Shown here one piece after another: positions 34,951 to 46,779 of a stretch of DNA of 64,000 nt. Both the position numbers and the translations under genes were made by a program. The stretch is from Sophora flavescens (Eukaryota; Streptophyta; Magnoliopsida; Fabales; Fabaceae), in contig CM061063.1 in assembly GCA_030762895.1 (NCBI GenBank), positions 77,621,836-77,685,835 on the forward strand, given 5' to 3'. Position 1 is the first letter of the stretch. Each line of letters starts with the position of its first letter. Under the pieces are notes generated by a model. The model was not told the origin of the DNA, did not search any database, and saw only the letters and a list, made by a program, of their open reading frames with translations.

Positions 34951-36490
34951 CGTTGAGACCTCATAAGTCTGAAACACATTCAATGTGTAAATTCTCTAAG
35001 TTTTGATGATTCCAAATAGATTAAGTATGGTAATATTGAACCTTATGAAATTACTGACAAATCTGATACGTGTGCAGAAAATTAGATTTAAGGTCACTCA
35101 TCTACTTTCTGACTCGTTTGATTTTCAGTAGAGGTCAGTTTATAAGACCTGTCTGAAAACCACTCGGCTGCTTTTAGTCAAAGACCAAGTCAACGTGCTA
35201 TCGAGATCTGAGTTTACTTGATGATGTGCCAAGAAGCATCTGTCTGAAACAGACTCAGTTGATCACCCGTCTGACTTTTGGAATAAGATAGCACCCGTCT
35301 AGTTTTGGACTACATGATCACCCGTCTAGTTTTGGACTGCATGATCACCCGTCTAGTTTTGGACTGCATGATCACCCGTCTAGTTTTTGGACTGCTTGAG
35401 CACTCGTCTGATTTCTGATTACTTCTCACCCGTCTGATTTTCCAACTCTGGTATAATGCCAATTTATCAGAAATGAAGTCCAAGTTATCTTAAGGATAAA
35501 GAATAAAGAACGTTTGTTTTAAGGTTTTAAGGAATAAACACGCAATCTTCGTACCACAGCAGTAACCTTTTAGCTGTTTTAGTACAATGTAAAAGTGCTT
35601 TCTGGAAAGCGAACTGATTGTTGCACTAAAAGAGGAAAGCTCTCTGCTGTAAGTACAAGAAGCCGGCTGCTGCCTACTCTGATATAACAGCTGATTCAGA
35701 TTAAAATGTACTCTTGGACAACCTTGCAAAGCTAAACGTTCCCAAGCATTTAATGTTTATACAAAACAACTCTTTAGCATTAATGGTATCTTAGAAGCTC
35801 AAATCAAAAGAACACATTTTCTGAAGCTGTGTCTAAACGGGTCTCTTGATTGAAGCCTTTAAATAGATCAAACAATGAAGATGAAAACAAGAAGTTGAAT
35901 ATCATTAAGAACAATGTGCATAAGCATTTACTCTCCTCGTTAACTTCTACATTCTTTCATTGAATACACCTTCAATCATTTGATATTAATTCGCAGTCTT
36001 TCACACTTCATATTTATTCCACTCCTTGTGTGTGATCTAAAAGACTTGCAAATTGTATTAATTACACAAAACCTTTATATTCCTTGTGTGTCGAGCCTGA
36101 AGAGGCTAGGTGTGCAAAGAATACTTGTACTATAATTTACTCAGTTATAGTGGAAACTCGGTGCTGCCAAGAAACTGGACGTAGCCCTGTGGATTTTGGG
36201 GTGAACCAGTATAAAACTCTTGAGTGATATTCCTCTTCCCTTATCTCTTTATTTTTCTTAAGTATTATTCTGTTCAAGCTTTTAACTTGGGGAGTTAATA
36301 TTGTGAATATCAAACTCTGTTTTACTCTTCTTTGTTTGCTTGCGTATTCTGTCTGAATATTAGAAGTATCACTCGTCTGATTTTCTCTAATATAAGTTCT
36401 GCTTATTGTGCCTGCGAAAATCTTTTTAAGTAACCAAAAAATTGTAAACACAATTCAACCCCCCTTCTTGTGTTAACTATGGTTATTTCA
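34951..36490 (+). repeat. SIRE 3' LTR
   Basis: It is 1540 bp. It lacks about 60 bp and one internal duplication compared with the 5' LTR, but is otherwise close. The 27-bp array is at 35292-35400. It ends TGGTTATTTCA before the GAGAT duplication. Confidence 0.9.
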
Positions 36491-36495
36491 GAGAT

Positions 36496-36589
36496 AGGGT
36501 TTGGAATGATAAGATTGAGGTCACGGGTTCAACTCCCCCCACTAGCATAATAAATACTAACAGTCTAACATTTGTCTATAAAAAAAAAA
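36496..36589 (+). mobile_element. SINE, 3' part (split by SIRE)
   Basis: After the SIRE duplication come AGGGTTTGGAATGATAAG, a Pol III B-box-like GGGTTCAACTCCC, ACATTTGTCTAT and an A-tail. The A-tail is directly followed by GCTTCTTAAGTTT, the same 13 bases as before the 5' part. The sequence resembles legume tRNA-derived SINEs. Confidence 0.75.
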
Positions 36590-36679
36590 GCTTCTTAAGT
36601 TTGCTTCAACAAGAAGATAGCACAACTGCAATCAATTTAATCTAATACATGTCATGCTGTTTTAAAAAGGATTTGATTG

Positions 36680-36851
36680 GTATACATTGACAAATGACAA
36701 TGTAAAGTTTTTTTTTTACACTGTCAACCAATTAGAAATTGACACATCGTTACAAAAGTTTGATTCTTATCATAACAACCTTAAAAGTCATCAATTCCAT
36801 GATTTCTGATTGGTTGTCAGTTTAGAAATCTTTACACTGACATTGCATACA
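36680..36851. mobile_element. MITE, TACACTGTCA family, copy 2
   Basis: The ends are inverted: TATACATTGACA...CAATGTAAAG and CTTTACACTGACATTGCATA. Inner sequences include ACACTGTCAACCAATTAG and CTGATTGGTTGTCAG. About 170 bp, non-coding. It lies inside tandem-repeat unit 2. Confidence 0.7.
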
Positions 36852-36903
36852 AACTAAACTCTTTTAAAAATACTTATGACACATTTTTTATAGGATTTAA
36901 TTG

Positions 36904-37062
36904 ATATACACTGACAATGTAAAGGTTTTTTACACTGTCAATCAATCAGAAATTGATAAATCATTAAAAATCTTTGACTCTTATCCTAACAACCTTAAAA
37001 GTCATTCAAACCATGATTTCTGATTGGTTGACAGTATAAAAAACTTTACACTGACAGTGTAC
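36904..37062. mobile_element. MITE, TACACTGTCA family, copy 3
   Basis: The ends ATATACACTGACAATGTAAAG and CTTTACACTGACAGTGTAC are nearly perfect inverted repeats, and this is the best-preserved copy. The core shows ACACTGTCAATCAATCAG and CTGATTGGTTGACAGT. Confidence 0.75.
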
Positions 37063-37470
37063 AACAATAAACTATTTTTTATATACAATTATGACACATT
37101 TGTTTAAAAATTATTTTGTAAAATTTTGTGTGCGAGACCGATTTGAATATTTGGGTTCCGTGGAGTTGCTTCCTATGTTTGGTTCGACAGGGAGATATCA
37201 CAACTGCAATCAGTTTAGTTTAATACATGCCATAATATTTTTCAAATTTCTTAGGACTCATTTCTTTAAAAATTATGATATGTGATTTATTTTTTGTGTA
37301 AAAAATTATGAAAGTAAGGCCAATTAGATTCCACGTTTGGGTTCTGAGGAGTTTCTTCCTATGTTTGGATCGTCAAGGAGATAGCAAAGTTGTAATCAGT
37401 TTAATCTAATACATGTAACAATATCTTTAAGATTTCTTAAGACTCGTTTCTTTAAAAGTTCTATTTTGTG

Positions 37471-37986
37471 ATACTTTGAATTCGTGTCATTACAAATTGT
37501 TTTATTTCAGTTGTAATAACAAAATGTTTCAAATCTATGATATTTCGATTGTAGTTAAATATTTAATTGTTGCTCTTTTGAATTTTATCTTTTAAAATAT
37601 ATATATATATATTTCTTTTAACATATCAATTTTATATTTTAACCAAATTACATATAGCTTTAATTGATGTTTTAGTTGTTGCCATTGTTGATGACACCGA
37701 GAAACCGGTATCTATGTTGTCCAAGGTTCATATTGAGGCTATAAATGGAATATGCAGTTGATATGTTGTAGAGACTGCAAACTCTTTACTGACATTTTAT
37801 TTTTATCTGCGAAATTTGTATTTAATTTCATAGTTACAAGTTTGTTTATAAATTTCACAAGTGTATGTTGTAAAACTTATGAAAAGCAGTGTATCATTCA
37901 TGCTTCTATTTTTTTTTTTTTTCAAATTTAACATAACCATGTATTGTCTAAAAATAATATGAAATTATATCGATGGGGAATATTTC
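37471..37986. other. AT-rich intergenic stretch, no gene seen
   Basis: It contains an (AT)n run near 37598-37610. A short piece of balanced composition near 37680-37790 (GATGACACCGAGAAACCGG) could be a remnant of captured sequence in the candidate Helitron that ends at 38017. No usable open frame. Confidence 0.3.
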
Positions 37987-38017
37987 ACCCGTGCATCGTA
38001 CGGGTCCATCGTCTAGT
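37987..38017 (+). mobile_element. Candidate Helitron 3' terminus (hairpin plus CTAGT)
   Basis: A hairpin with arms ACCCGT and ACGGGT lies at 37987-38005. CTAGT follows seven bases later at 38013-38017. A short GC-rich hairpin followed by CTRRT is the Helitron 3' signature, and CCCGTGC...ACGGG is common in plant Helitrons. I did not find the 5' TC end, so the extent of the element is unknown. Confidence 0.45.
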
Positions 38018-39260
38018 GCTAGTAAAGGGAATAAGCATTTTCAGAGAAACACTGGCTTTTGTTATAAATAATTTTTAGAGTATTCTGGATGTCTTCAAGA
38101 GGTGAGTAAAAATACATTTTACGAACTCTTTCCATGGTATAAGTGTTTGTTTGTGTGGGCAAGGGTTTATCTTATGGTTTTGGGAACTTTCAATTAAAAT
38201 GAGGCATGTTATTATTAACCTATTTTCTAAAATTGAGGGTTTTCAATTAAGACGAAAGATGATTACACTGACTATTTACTCTTGTAATTGATGATATGAA
38301 ATACATGATTGGTATTTGTATTGGTTGATTGATATGGTTGTTGATGTATATTATGCCTTGTGTTTATGATTGCTATATTGTACTTAATAATTTACGTGAT
38401 AACTTGATATTTTTTAATTGGTATTTATGAGTTGATTATATGATGATATAGAATTGTAATTGTTATATACTTTGAAAAGTCTGTCAATTGTGATTGATGG
38501 TTTTATGCTTTGGAATATGGATGAATGGGTATATGCAAGATGTGTGGAATTTGTTGATATGCCACCTAAGTTGGGGGCAATGGCTTGTAACATCACCACT
38601 TAGTGGGATGTCAAAGATGAGTATATGGGGCAAGGAATCCATTTTATGAACGAGGCTCTCGTGTCACCGTTAATGGGATTCTCGAGTCACCATAGGGGCA
38701 ATGAATCAATTCTAGGACGAGGTTCCCGAGGCACCGTAAAGTGGGTCAAGGAATCAATTCTAGAACGAGGTTCCTAAGTCACGGTAGGGGCAAGGAATCA
38801 ATTCTAGAACGAGGCACCATAAAGAGGGGTCAAGGAATCAATTCTAGAACGAGGTTCTCAAGTCACCGATTCGGACAAGAAACCAACACAGAATGGGGTT
38901 TCCGAGACACTTGAATAATGATGTTATTGTTGTGATGCGTGGTTCACTTTAATTATTGCACATGTGATATTTGATTATGTCTTTGAGTTTCCTAAATGAC
39001 TGTCGTATTTAAAAGTATTTTTTATATATTATTTTGGAAAATTAACGAATACCATGGATAGTTTTTCCGGTTACCGCGCCGGCTGAGAACGACACTATTT
39101 TCGAAATATTTTATAATTGTATTGTTGTTCACTGGGATTTTATATCTCATTATAATAGTTGTTTTCAGAACCTGGGATATCGCTGTTGAGGACCCAGAGA
39201 TCTGAAGAGTTACCTTTTATTAGCTAGCTAGTTGGTTAGTAATGCCTTGAGACCTAATTA
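38018..39260 (+). mobile_element. Possible LTR-like remnant with internal tandem array
   Basis: No open frame. The stretch holds a tandem array (38625-38912) and a GC-rich end segment (TTACCGCGCCGGCTGAGAACG; CTGTTGAGGACCCAGAGATC). The composition and layout resemble the Tekay-like solo LTR at 18278. I see no target duplication, so it is only a suggestion. Confidence 0.3.
38625..38912 (+). repeat. ~48-bp degenerate tandem array
   Basis: About six variants of GGGGCAAGGAATCAATTCTA, GAACGAGGTTCCCAAG and TCACCGTA lie head to tail. Unit lengths vary by indels. Confidence 0.7.
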
Positions 39261-40430
39261 TAAGTAAAAAAAACTAAATTCACACTTATTAAGAAAGTTG
39301 GTTAAGTTAGTTTAATTATCTTGATTTGTGTAAAAAAAAAAAGAGTTACTTGTCTAGGGAATATACATTGCTCCTGGAAAAGTTAATGGAGAATTGGTTT
39401 GATTAGTTAATTTTCTTGATTTTTGCAATACTAACATTTAATAGTGTTGACTTAATTGATTTTTGCTTATATTTGAGTCCAAAGAATGTAGCTACATTTT
39501 TTGCTTATATTTAGGTCCGAAGGTAGTACCATAGTTGAGAGTATCATGCAGACAACGTCTATTGGTTTACGTATTATTTTCTCAGATTGTAATTAGAGGT
39601 CCGGTTTCAAGACTTTTGTTTTTATTTTATTTATTCGAACGTATGCATTTATATTTATTTTTATTACTTGGATACTTTATTACTATTTCATTTAATATGA
39701 GATATTTTCAAACTTAATCATTTGAGAAAATTTTTATGACATGTATGTTTGAATTAAATATTTTAAAGGATTTTTATTGATTTTTTCTTGGGTTACTAAT
39801 GTAACGAATGACATTACAGACAAACATTTTCATTGGCGGGGGAGAGCCACGACTCACCCTAATATTTTTTTTTGTAAGTAAAAAAATTATATTTGATATT
39901 TTTAAAATAATTTATGTAACATATGTCATATGCAAAGTTCACGAAGACACAAATTATCATATATTTTATTTTATCAAATATTATTATTAGACCATGTTGA
40001 TTTAAAAATAATCAAATAATTAAACAACTCTAAAAAAAATATTATTTTCAACTTAACACCATGATGGCTCGTTACTTACAAGTATTTTTTCCTCTTGCGA
40101 GGATATGCACCATTGCAAGACGAGGAAACACTAGCTAGGATTTCACGTATTGAATGTTTACCCACTTTACATATTTTCGTGATAAAATTATGCATACTTA
40201 ATTATGAATTTTAAGTGGCTCCCCCAAAATTGTTGTTCAAGATCCGCCACTGAGAGGGGAGACCCCATTAAAGGTGACCAGCCAAGTTTCCCTACGGTGA
40301 TTACTCATCGGCGAATCCGGTAGATACTCCACACATATATCATGGTAAAAAAAAAAACTCGAATTTTGTTTTGGGCCTCTAGTACTAATTGTTTTAGGCC
40401 ACGATAAAAGGATTATGTAAAAACTTGAAT
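39261..40430. other. AT-rich intergenic stretch, no gene seen
   Basis: Only short chance frames are present. The block CGGGGGAGAGCCACGACTCACC near 39835 and GATCCGCCACTGAGAGGGG near 40240 look like ends of old unidentified repeats. Confidence 0.3.
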
Positions 40431-40886
40431 GGTGTGTTTGGATGAGACATTTGGAGATGGTAAAGTATTTTAAGAGGGTAATCAAAATACTTCAATCTAA
40501 AATATTTTGTTTGGGTATTAAATATGAATGATTTTAGAAATCAAGGGATTTTATGAGGGTATTTGGTTTAAGTTAAATTTGAGGAATTTGAAATACCACA
40601 TAAAGAAGTGGTATTTTGAAGTTTCCTCTCCGTACTCATGTGCCACCCACTATCGACGCCGGCCCCCGGACCCGACCACCTGGCCCCTGGATCAATCAGC
40701 CCCGACGTCTTTGAGGTAATTAAATTGCTTTATCCAAACAAAAAAAAATTTGAAACACAAGGTATTTGAATTACTCTATCCAAATAAAGTATTTTCAAAA
40801 TAAAAGTAATTCAATTGAATAGCAATTCAATTGTCTTGTATTTCAATTTCCTTGGAATTTTAAAATACCTCAGCCAAATACACACC
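40431..40886. mobile_element. MITE with GGTGTGTTTGG termini (Tourist-like)
   Basis: It begins GGTGTGTTTGGATGAGA and ends CAGCCAAATACACACC, which are inverted. AAT precedes the left end and follows the right end, giving a possible 3-bp duplication. The GTGTTTGG-type end and 3-bp duplication suit PIF/Harbinger Tourist MITEs. It carries an unusual GC-rich core at 40640-40710. Confidence 0.6.
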
Positions 40887-41555
40887 AATATTATTATTGA
40901 GAAAATTCTATTATAAGTTATCTATTTATACTTTTTAGTATTCAGTTAGAATTTTAGTTTTTTATTGTATGAAGTTATGATACGAGATGTATCACCACGA
41001 AATTGGTAGTGCCAACAACCCCATCTGCGTCATTGATTATGGCACTCTTTTTTTAAAAGTGAGTGGATAGTTGATAAGCTATTCGCTAGTGAATTAGTTA
41101 GTGTATTGAATTTGAAGTGTTTGATAAAATTAATTATTTGATTAGATGATAAATATAAAATGATATAAAGGATATGTTTATATTTTTTTTATATAAATTA
41201 TATATATATATATATCATTTATTTTAAAATAATTATCACTTTTAACACTTTAATTTATTTTAAATTGTTTATCATTTAAAAAAGATTTAATTGCAGTTTT
41301 GGTCCCTTTATTGTTGGTCATGTGCAATTTTGGCCCCTAAAGTTTTTTTTGTTCATACTTTGTCCCTCTATTTTTTAATGTTGCAAATTCGGTCCCTTGT
41401 CAAATGTTTGTCAATTTTTTTAATGATCGACATAAAGGAATCACTCCTCTAAGCACACGAAACTTCTGGTTGAGGTTCTTCCTCCTATGTCTCTCCGATT
41501 CAATATGACTTAATGGTTCCTCTCTTCTTTTTACTTGTTTTGTCTCTCATTTTCG

Positions 41556-44500
41556 GGACCTGTCATGACCCAAATTTTGTAGCCATGACCGGCTGAAAGG
41601 GAAAGCTTTATTTTTCCCCTTCGCAGCCTCACAAGTATACATAAATTCGTCTCATCCAAAGTAAAAGATTATATTCATTACTTAATACATTATAGTAACT
41701 AACAACACCAATAATTACAAAGACCTTCTTTAATAAATAAATAACAAAAAACTAAGGGTACAACCTAGCTATCCGCATGGCATCCAAGACTTCTGACAAC
41801 TTCACAAATACTTGCAGCTGAAATGTTAAACGTGGGGTGAGTCCACTTACTCGATGAGGGAGTTCTCCCAAACACATGCAGACATGCAAGCTAAGAATAA
41901 AATAATAGCACACTCTCACACAAGCACACACTCATATTCATGCATAATCCACATCAATAATACATAGCAACATTCATATAGTAAACACGACTCCAAAAAT
42001 ACATCTCATCCATTCCTAGAGTAGTCGTGGAATGCCTTACACTTCATTTAATTCTCATATCTCAAGTCCCTCACAAAGGATCCATATATTTCTCAAGTGT
42101 ATATATTATATATCATACTAACATCGAGTCTTTGGGTATCCTAGGAGGTGGGTTCTATGAGGACCTCCTGTCCCGACGGTTTTAATTTTGTACCCCGGAG
42201 ATACCGTACCCTCCGGCCAATATCAACATCCCTCCTCAACGTCCGGGGTATCTAATAGGGTCCCCTTATCCCCGATGGTGATATTTATATATCGGAGCAT
42301 TCCGCTCCTCGGTCGGTCTACCCAAAGATTCGCATCTAATACTTGACAATCCATTCCACTAAGTACTTCTCTTAAGTTTCAATCACATGTATAATCATCA
42401 TCGCATCAATAAACATACACAATCAAACTCACATAAAACATTTCATCATAACTTACATGTTATCATGTTAACATAACCAAGATCTAAACAACGGTATTGT
42501 CTAAGGTGCACCACCCAAATGATAAAATCTGAACCATCCAAATTACCACTCGTGTTTTTGACTTTTCAAACATATATAAAAGGTTAAGACTAACATGAAA
42601 CACCAACATAAATGGTACATGATGTACATCCATTTTTAACCCAAATGTCCTGTTAAATTTTCTATATTTTTAATTTTTAAATTGTATTCCTACCCTTTCC
42701 TTTCACCACCACCACCTCCCTACCCCACTTATTTGTCACCTCACCTACAACCACCACTGGCCAGAGAACCACCGCCGCTGCTGCCACTGTCGTCTCAAGC
42801 TTCGCAACCCAGATCTAGTGAAGGAACGTACAGCATCGTTTAGAAGGCTCAAGCTCTGCAACCCAGATCTTCTGTGCAGTACGAGAAGGTCGAGAAGATA
42901 GGTGAAGGGACGATTGTGTGTTTGGAGACATGTACAGCGTGAAGCAATTCTCAGTGCTTTCCCCATGCCCCTCGACATTTTCCTCCTCAGACCCTGCGGA
43001 TCCAACCACCTTAGCCACGGGACACACAACAACCAACCCCTTTACCAGAATATCGGAAAACTAAACCCCGGCTATAAAGAGGTGACTCCAAACTTCACTC
43101 TGCACTCCAACTCTAATTATGTGTTTCTCCTTATTGTCAAAAAATATATATATATATGTGTTTCTCCTTATCTTATATGTAAAAAAAATTGTGAAGTTAA
43201 TTGGTTCTGGGATGTTGAATTGCAATTTGCAGGGCTTTCCTTGGAAGCGGGACACACAACAAAATGTCATAGGTTCCTTCACCAGATTTGGGTTGCGAAG
43301 CTTGAGACGGCAGCGGTGGTTCTCCGACCAGTGGTGGTTATGGGTGAGGTGGCAGATGAATGGAGTTAGGGATGTGGTGGTGGTGACAGGGAAGGGTAGG
43401 AATATAATTTAAAAATTTAAAAAAAAAATATAGAAAATAATTATATTTCTCGTAAAATCTGGTCATTTGGGTTAAAAATGGTGGTACATCGTGTACCTAT
43501 CTATCTTAGGTGTTTCATGTTTGTCTTGACTCTTTATATATGGTTGAAAAGTCAAAATTCAAAGTGGTAATTTGGATGATCTAAATTTTGTCACTTAGGT
43601 AGTATATCACTGCATCACTTTGGAGACAACTCCGCTAAACAACATAAAATATCATAGTGTCTAATATCATATTCATAATTCAATAAACACATATCCAACT
43701 TGAACATTCCAATCGAGTCATCACATACATCAATTAATACTTAATATATTCCCTTATAGTAAAAGATTCATATTTACCATTCACTAATAATACTATAAAC
43801 TCATTCTAAGTCCAAATATAACAATATCCAAAATTAATTCCAATATCATGGAAACAAATCACGAAAAATATAGTCTAAGATTCAACTATTACCAAGTCTA
43901 CTGCAAGACAATGTTATCAGCAAGTCATAAACCAACTTCAAACAAAAATTGGGAATATTATAGAGGTTCATAAATTCTAAAAATTTGACCACAACAAGAC
44001 ATACATGACTACTTTCAAATGAAAATAGTTTCACATAAAAAAAAGGTCTATAACTTCATATATAAATTTTGAAGTAAAAATTGTATGAGTACATCCGAGA
44101 TAAACAATACTCTATTTTTCAGGTTAAACTATTTCCTCCTCAGGCCTCCTTAAATCACGGAATTTTATCACAACATACTTTAATATTTCAGTTTTCATAT
44201 GAAACAAGTTTCATCTCAATACAAGTTTTATAACTCAAGATATAATTTTAAAAATGTGGGCTGTCAGGATCGAGCGACAGTAGCCCTGTTTTAAAAAAAC
44301 AATTGATAGCATCTTAGATTTTCAAAATTCATAAAATTTATACACCATGTACCTATGTGTGTTAGCTTTCAAACGAAATCAATTTCATCTCAATTTGATA
44401 TCTACAACTCTAGTTACAATTTTTTGAATACAAGTATGTCATGATTCAGACCCAAAACCGAGATACCCTTAAGAAAATATCAAACGTCAAGCTCTAACAA

Positions 44501-45053
44501 TGGAGTTTCCTCACTCTTAATTTCTAGGGTTCAACCAAACATGTATAACAACTCACCAAACATCATTATTTCAACCATTACCAATCCATTTCATAATAAA
44601 TCACAAATCCCTCACCTTAAAGCAAGCATGAACTTGTTGTCTTGAAGCATAACGAAAATTGAAGCATAACGAATACTAAGTTCTCTCTTTAGGGTTTTCA
44701 ACAAAAAAAGATGTGACTGAAGAGGAAAGTGGGTGATAACCTCTTGTAACTTAACCTTGGGCCAAAGGGTGGGTTAAGCCCACAAACCCATCAAAAGCAC
44801 TAATGTCATAAATTAAATTAGTAGACTTATGCTAGATTTAAAACTATCCTATTTATGTCATACATTATTTATCTTGTTTATTAAAACACATAAAACTCTA
44901 AAGTTAAAATTATTATATAATGTGTTTATTATAATCATATTTTATAAAAACAAAAACAAAATCAATCAAACTATACATTAAAAAAATTATTGCATAAATT
45001 TATTAAAGACACTTTTTTTTGTATTAGAAAAAAAAAGCAGGTATTACAGGACC
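41556..45053 (-). mobile_element. Ty3-like solo LTR inside the MULE
   Basis: The LTR (41561-45048, 3488 bp including a 1.1-kb foldback) begins TGTCATGACCCAAATTTTG and ends GTATTACA. GGACC is duplicated at 41556-41560 and 45049-45053. Read on the minus strand it starts TGTAATACC and ends GTCATGACA, like Tekay LTRs (TGTAACACC...GTCACA). The strand is inferred from that. No gag or pol is present. Confidence 0.72.
42505..43610. mobile_element. 1.1-kb foldback element inside the solo LTR
   Basis: The left arm (42505-42830) and right arm (43265-43610) are inverted copies. Left: CACCACCCAAATGATAAAATC, then CACCACCACCTCCCTACCCC and AGCTTCGCAACCCAGATCTA. Right: GGTTGCGAAGCTTGAGACGG, GTGGTGGTGGTGACAGGGAA and AATTTTGTCACTTAGGTAGT. 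The short frames in it are mirror images of the arms and not genes. MULE-type or other foldback; the class is uncertain because no clear target duplication is visible. Confidence 0.65.
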
Positions 45054-45292
45054 TTTTTTGGATCCACTGTACGATCATTTACCACAAAAGCTCAACAATA
45101 GGTTCCATACGTTTAGAGCAGTGGTTCCTCTCTGTTAATCATTGAAAAATTGACGGATATTTGACAAAAAGGACCAAATTTGAAACACTAAAAAAATAGG
45201 GGGACCAAATGTACACGAAAAAAACTTTAGGGACCAAAATCGCACATGACCAGTAGTAGAGGGACTAAAAGTATAATTAAGCCTCTAAAAAA

Positions 45293-46150
45293 TTAAATTA
45301 TTAATCATTTTTATCATTCTTAATTTAGTTTTAATCATTTTAATAAAAAATGGAATAATAAAAATACAATTATATACTGATATGATTTGTATATAAATTT
45401 TATTTTTTAAAGATAAAAAAATATATTCTATTTTTTATCTTAAATATAAATCTAAGTGTTGAAATTATTTTTGTTTATATATTATGTTAAATGATTAGTA
45501 TTTTTATTTTATTAGTTAAGGATAAGTGAGGAATTTAATTAAGATAGTAGGAATAAAAATAAAAGAAAAAATGATAAGCTGTACGTTATAAGCTCAAACG
45601 CTACTTCAAGTAGCGTCTGAAAAAAATACTATACGCTAGTAAAAAAAACGTTATACTCTAATTTTAAAAATGATAACCAAACGGGACTACTTTTCCATCC
45701 GCTATACGTCAACGGATTTGTCAAACAAAAAACACACTGTGTGAACATAAGTTCTATACACTTTTTTTTATGTCAAAAAAAAAAAGTTCTATACACTTTA
45801 TGGTGTTTTTTTTTTTTTTTGGGATAAGCACTTTATGCTGGGTTGATGTTGTTGGTTTAGTATAACTAAACTAAGCTTTGATCTAACATTAGACTATGTC
45901 TTGCTCCATGAATATCCACATGTACGAGAATTGGAGTATTGATATATATTCGCTTGAGGATTGGCCATTGCATTGATCACTTCTATGATACAAAAGTATT
46001 CTTTCGGGTTTTGAATTCGATGGTAATGCTACGATATCTAATTTTTGTTTGGTGCTCTAAATTCACATGCTAGTGTTTTTAGAAGTACTGAACCAAAAAC
46101 TTACACCTAAATCTCTCTCCACTCTTTCTATAAAAAAAAATTATATGCAC
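45293..46150. other. AT-rich intergenic stretch, no gene seen
   Basis: Very A/T-rich. A direct repeat, GTTCTATACACTTT, occurs near 45750 and 45787. The pattern GATAAGCTGTACGTTATAAGC (45570) and GTTTGATAAAA (41120) hints at an older inverted element around the MULE, but I cannot define it. Confidence 0.3.
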
Positions 46151-46156
46151 TAGAAT

Positions 46157-46717
46157 TGTTGTGGTTAAAGCACTGAAACACACACGAGAACAAGATCACA
46201 TTAATAGGCAACATAAACAGAATTGAAAACAGAATCACAGAACAAGAAAATTATAAAGCAGAAAGAGAAAAGAAAGATCAACACCAAGAAATAACGTGGT
46301 TCAGCCGATGGGGCCTACGTCCACGGGAAGAGAGCAAAGTCTTCACTATGATTGAAAGAGTTACAAGATCAAGCTTCAAACATCACAAGAATTCTACACT
46401 AGGCCCTTGAATTCACTGCTGAGACACAGTCACAAGCTCCCTAGTTCTACCACTCTTGTTCTCACCAAAACTCCTTGATCTAGGCCTAACTCTTTATGAT
46501 TAGAGATAAAGGAAAGATTACACAGTTGAATACAAAATCACACACTCTAATCCTACCATACACATGTATATATATAGATAGGAAATGAGCTTTAGCTGCC
46601 AAGTTTCATTCTCCAGGCCATAACATAATTCTATTTGTGCACCAACTAAAAAAACTGTTTTTGCCGCCAAGGAGCATTTTGCTTGTAACTGAATTTGTTT
46701 TTGAGACATTATCAACA
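46157..46717 (-). repeat. Copia 3' LTR
   Basis: It is 561 bp, TGTTGTGGTTAAAGCACTG to GACATTATCAACA. The sequence next to it inside the element, AAGGTGGAGATT on the minus strand, is the purine tract. Confidence 0.92.
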
Positions 46718-46779
46718 AATCTCCACCTTGTCTCTAAAACCCTTCAATCATGGTTCCAGCTTTGCTCTCTTGCCTGACC

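Larger units (their letters stand above)
2023..36490 (+). mobile_element. SIRE/Maximus-type Copia retrotransposon carrying four nested insertions
   Basis: Two LTRs (2023-3665 and 34951-36490) flank gag, protease, integrase, RT and RNase H in Copia order, followed by an extra env-like ORF region. A tRNA-Met primer site starts at 3667 and a purine tract ends at 34950. The target duplication is GAGAT. Removing the solo LTR at 4642, the Athila element at 7313, the solo LTR at 18278 and the Athila element at 23001 (with duplications) leaves about 11.2 kb, normal for SIRE elements. All reading frames carry stops or frameshifts, so the copy is non-autonomous. The lineage call rests on the long LTRs, the third ORF and the RT/RNase H sequence. 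Confidence 0.9.
36600..37470. repeat. ~180-bp tandem repeat, units 2-4
   Basis: Landmarks recur at about 36620, 37195 and 37380: CAGGGAGATAGCACAACTGC, CAATCAGTTTAATCTAATAC, ATGCCATAATATTT and TTTGGGTTCTGAGGAGTT (variants). With unit 1 at 1727-1961 there are at least four diverged units. Two MITEs lengthen unit 2. No protein is encoded. Confidence 0.65.
41275..45292. mobile_element. MULE-type MITE split by a solo LTR
   Basis: The element is 41284-45283. Its ends are long inverted repeats of about 200 bp. The left arm reads TTTAATTGCAGTTTTGGTCC and GGTCATGTGCAATTTTGG. The right arm is its reverse complement (GGGACCAAAATCGCACATGA). The flanks TTTAAAAAA (41275-41283) and TCTAAAAAA (45284-45292) match at 8 of 9 bases, a 9-bp MULE duplication. 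Removing the inner LTR leaves about 507 bp without a transposase. Confidence 0.8.

Noticed and set aside
42745..43412. Overlapping frames of 73-155 codons at 42745-43412 on both strands
   Set aside because: They are mirror images from the two arms of the foldback (same words inverted). No motif, no start context, and no independent coding signature.
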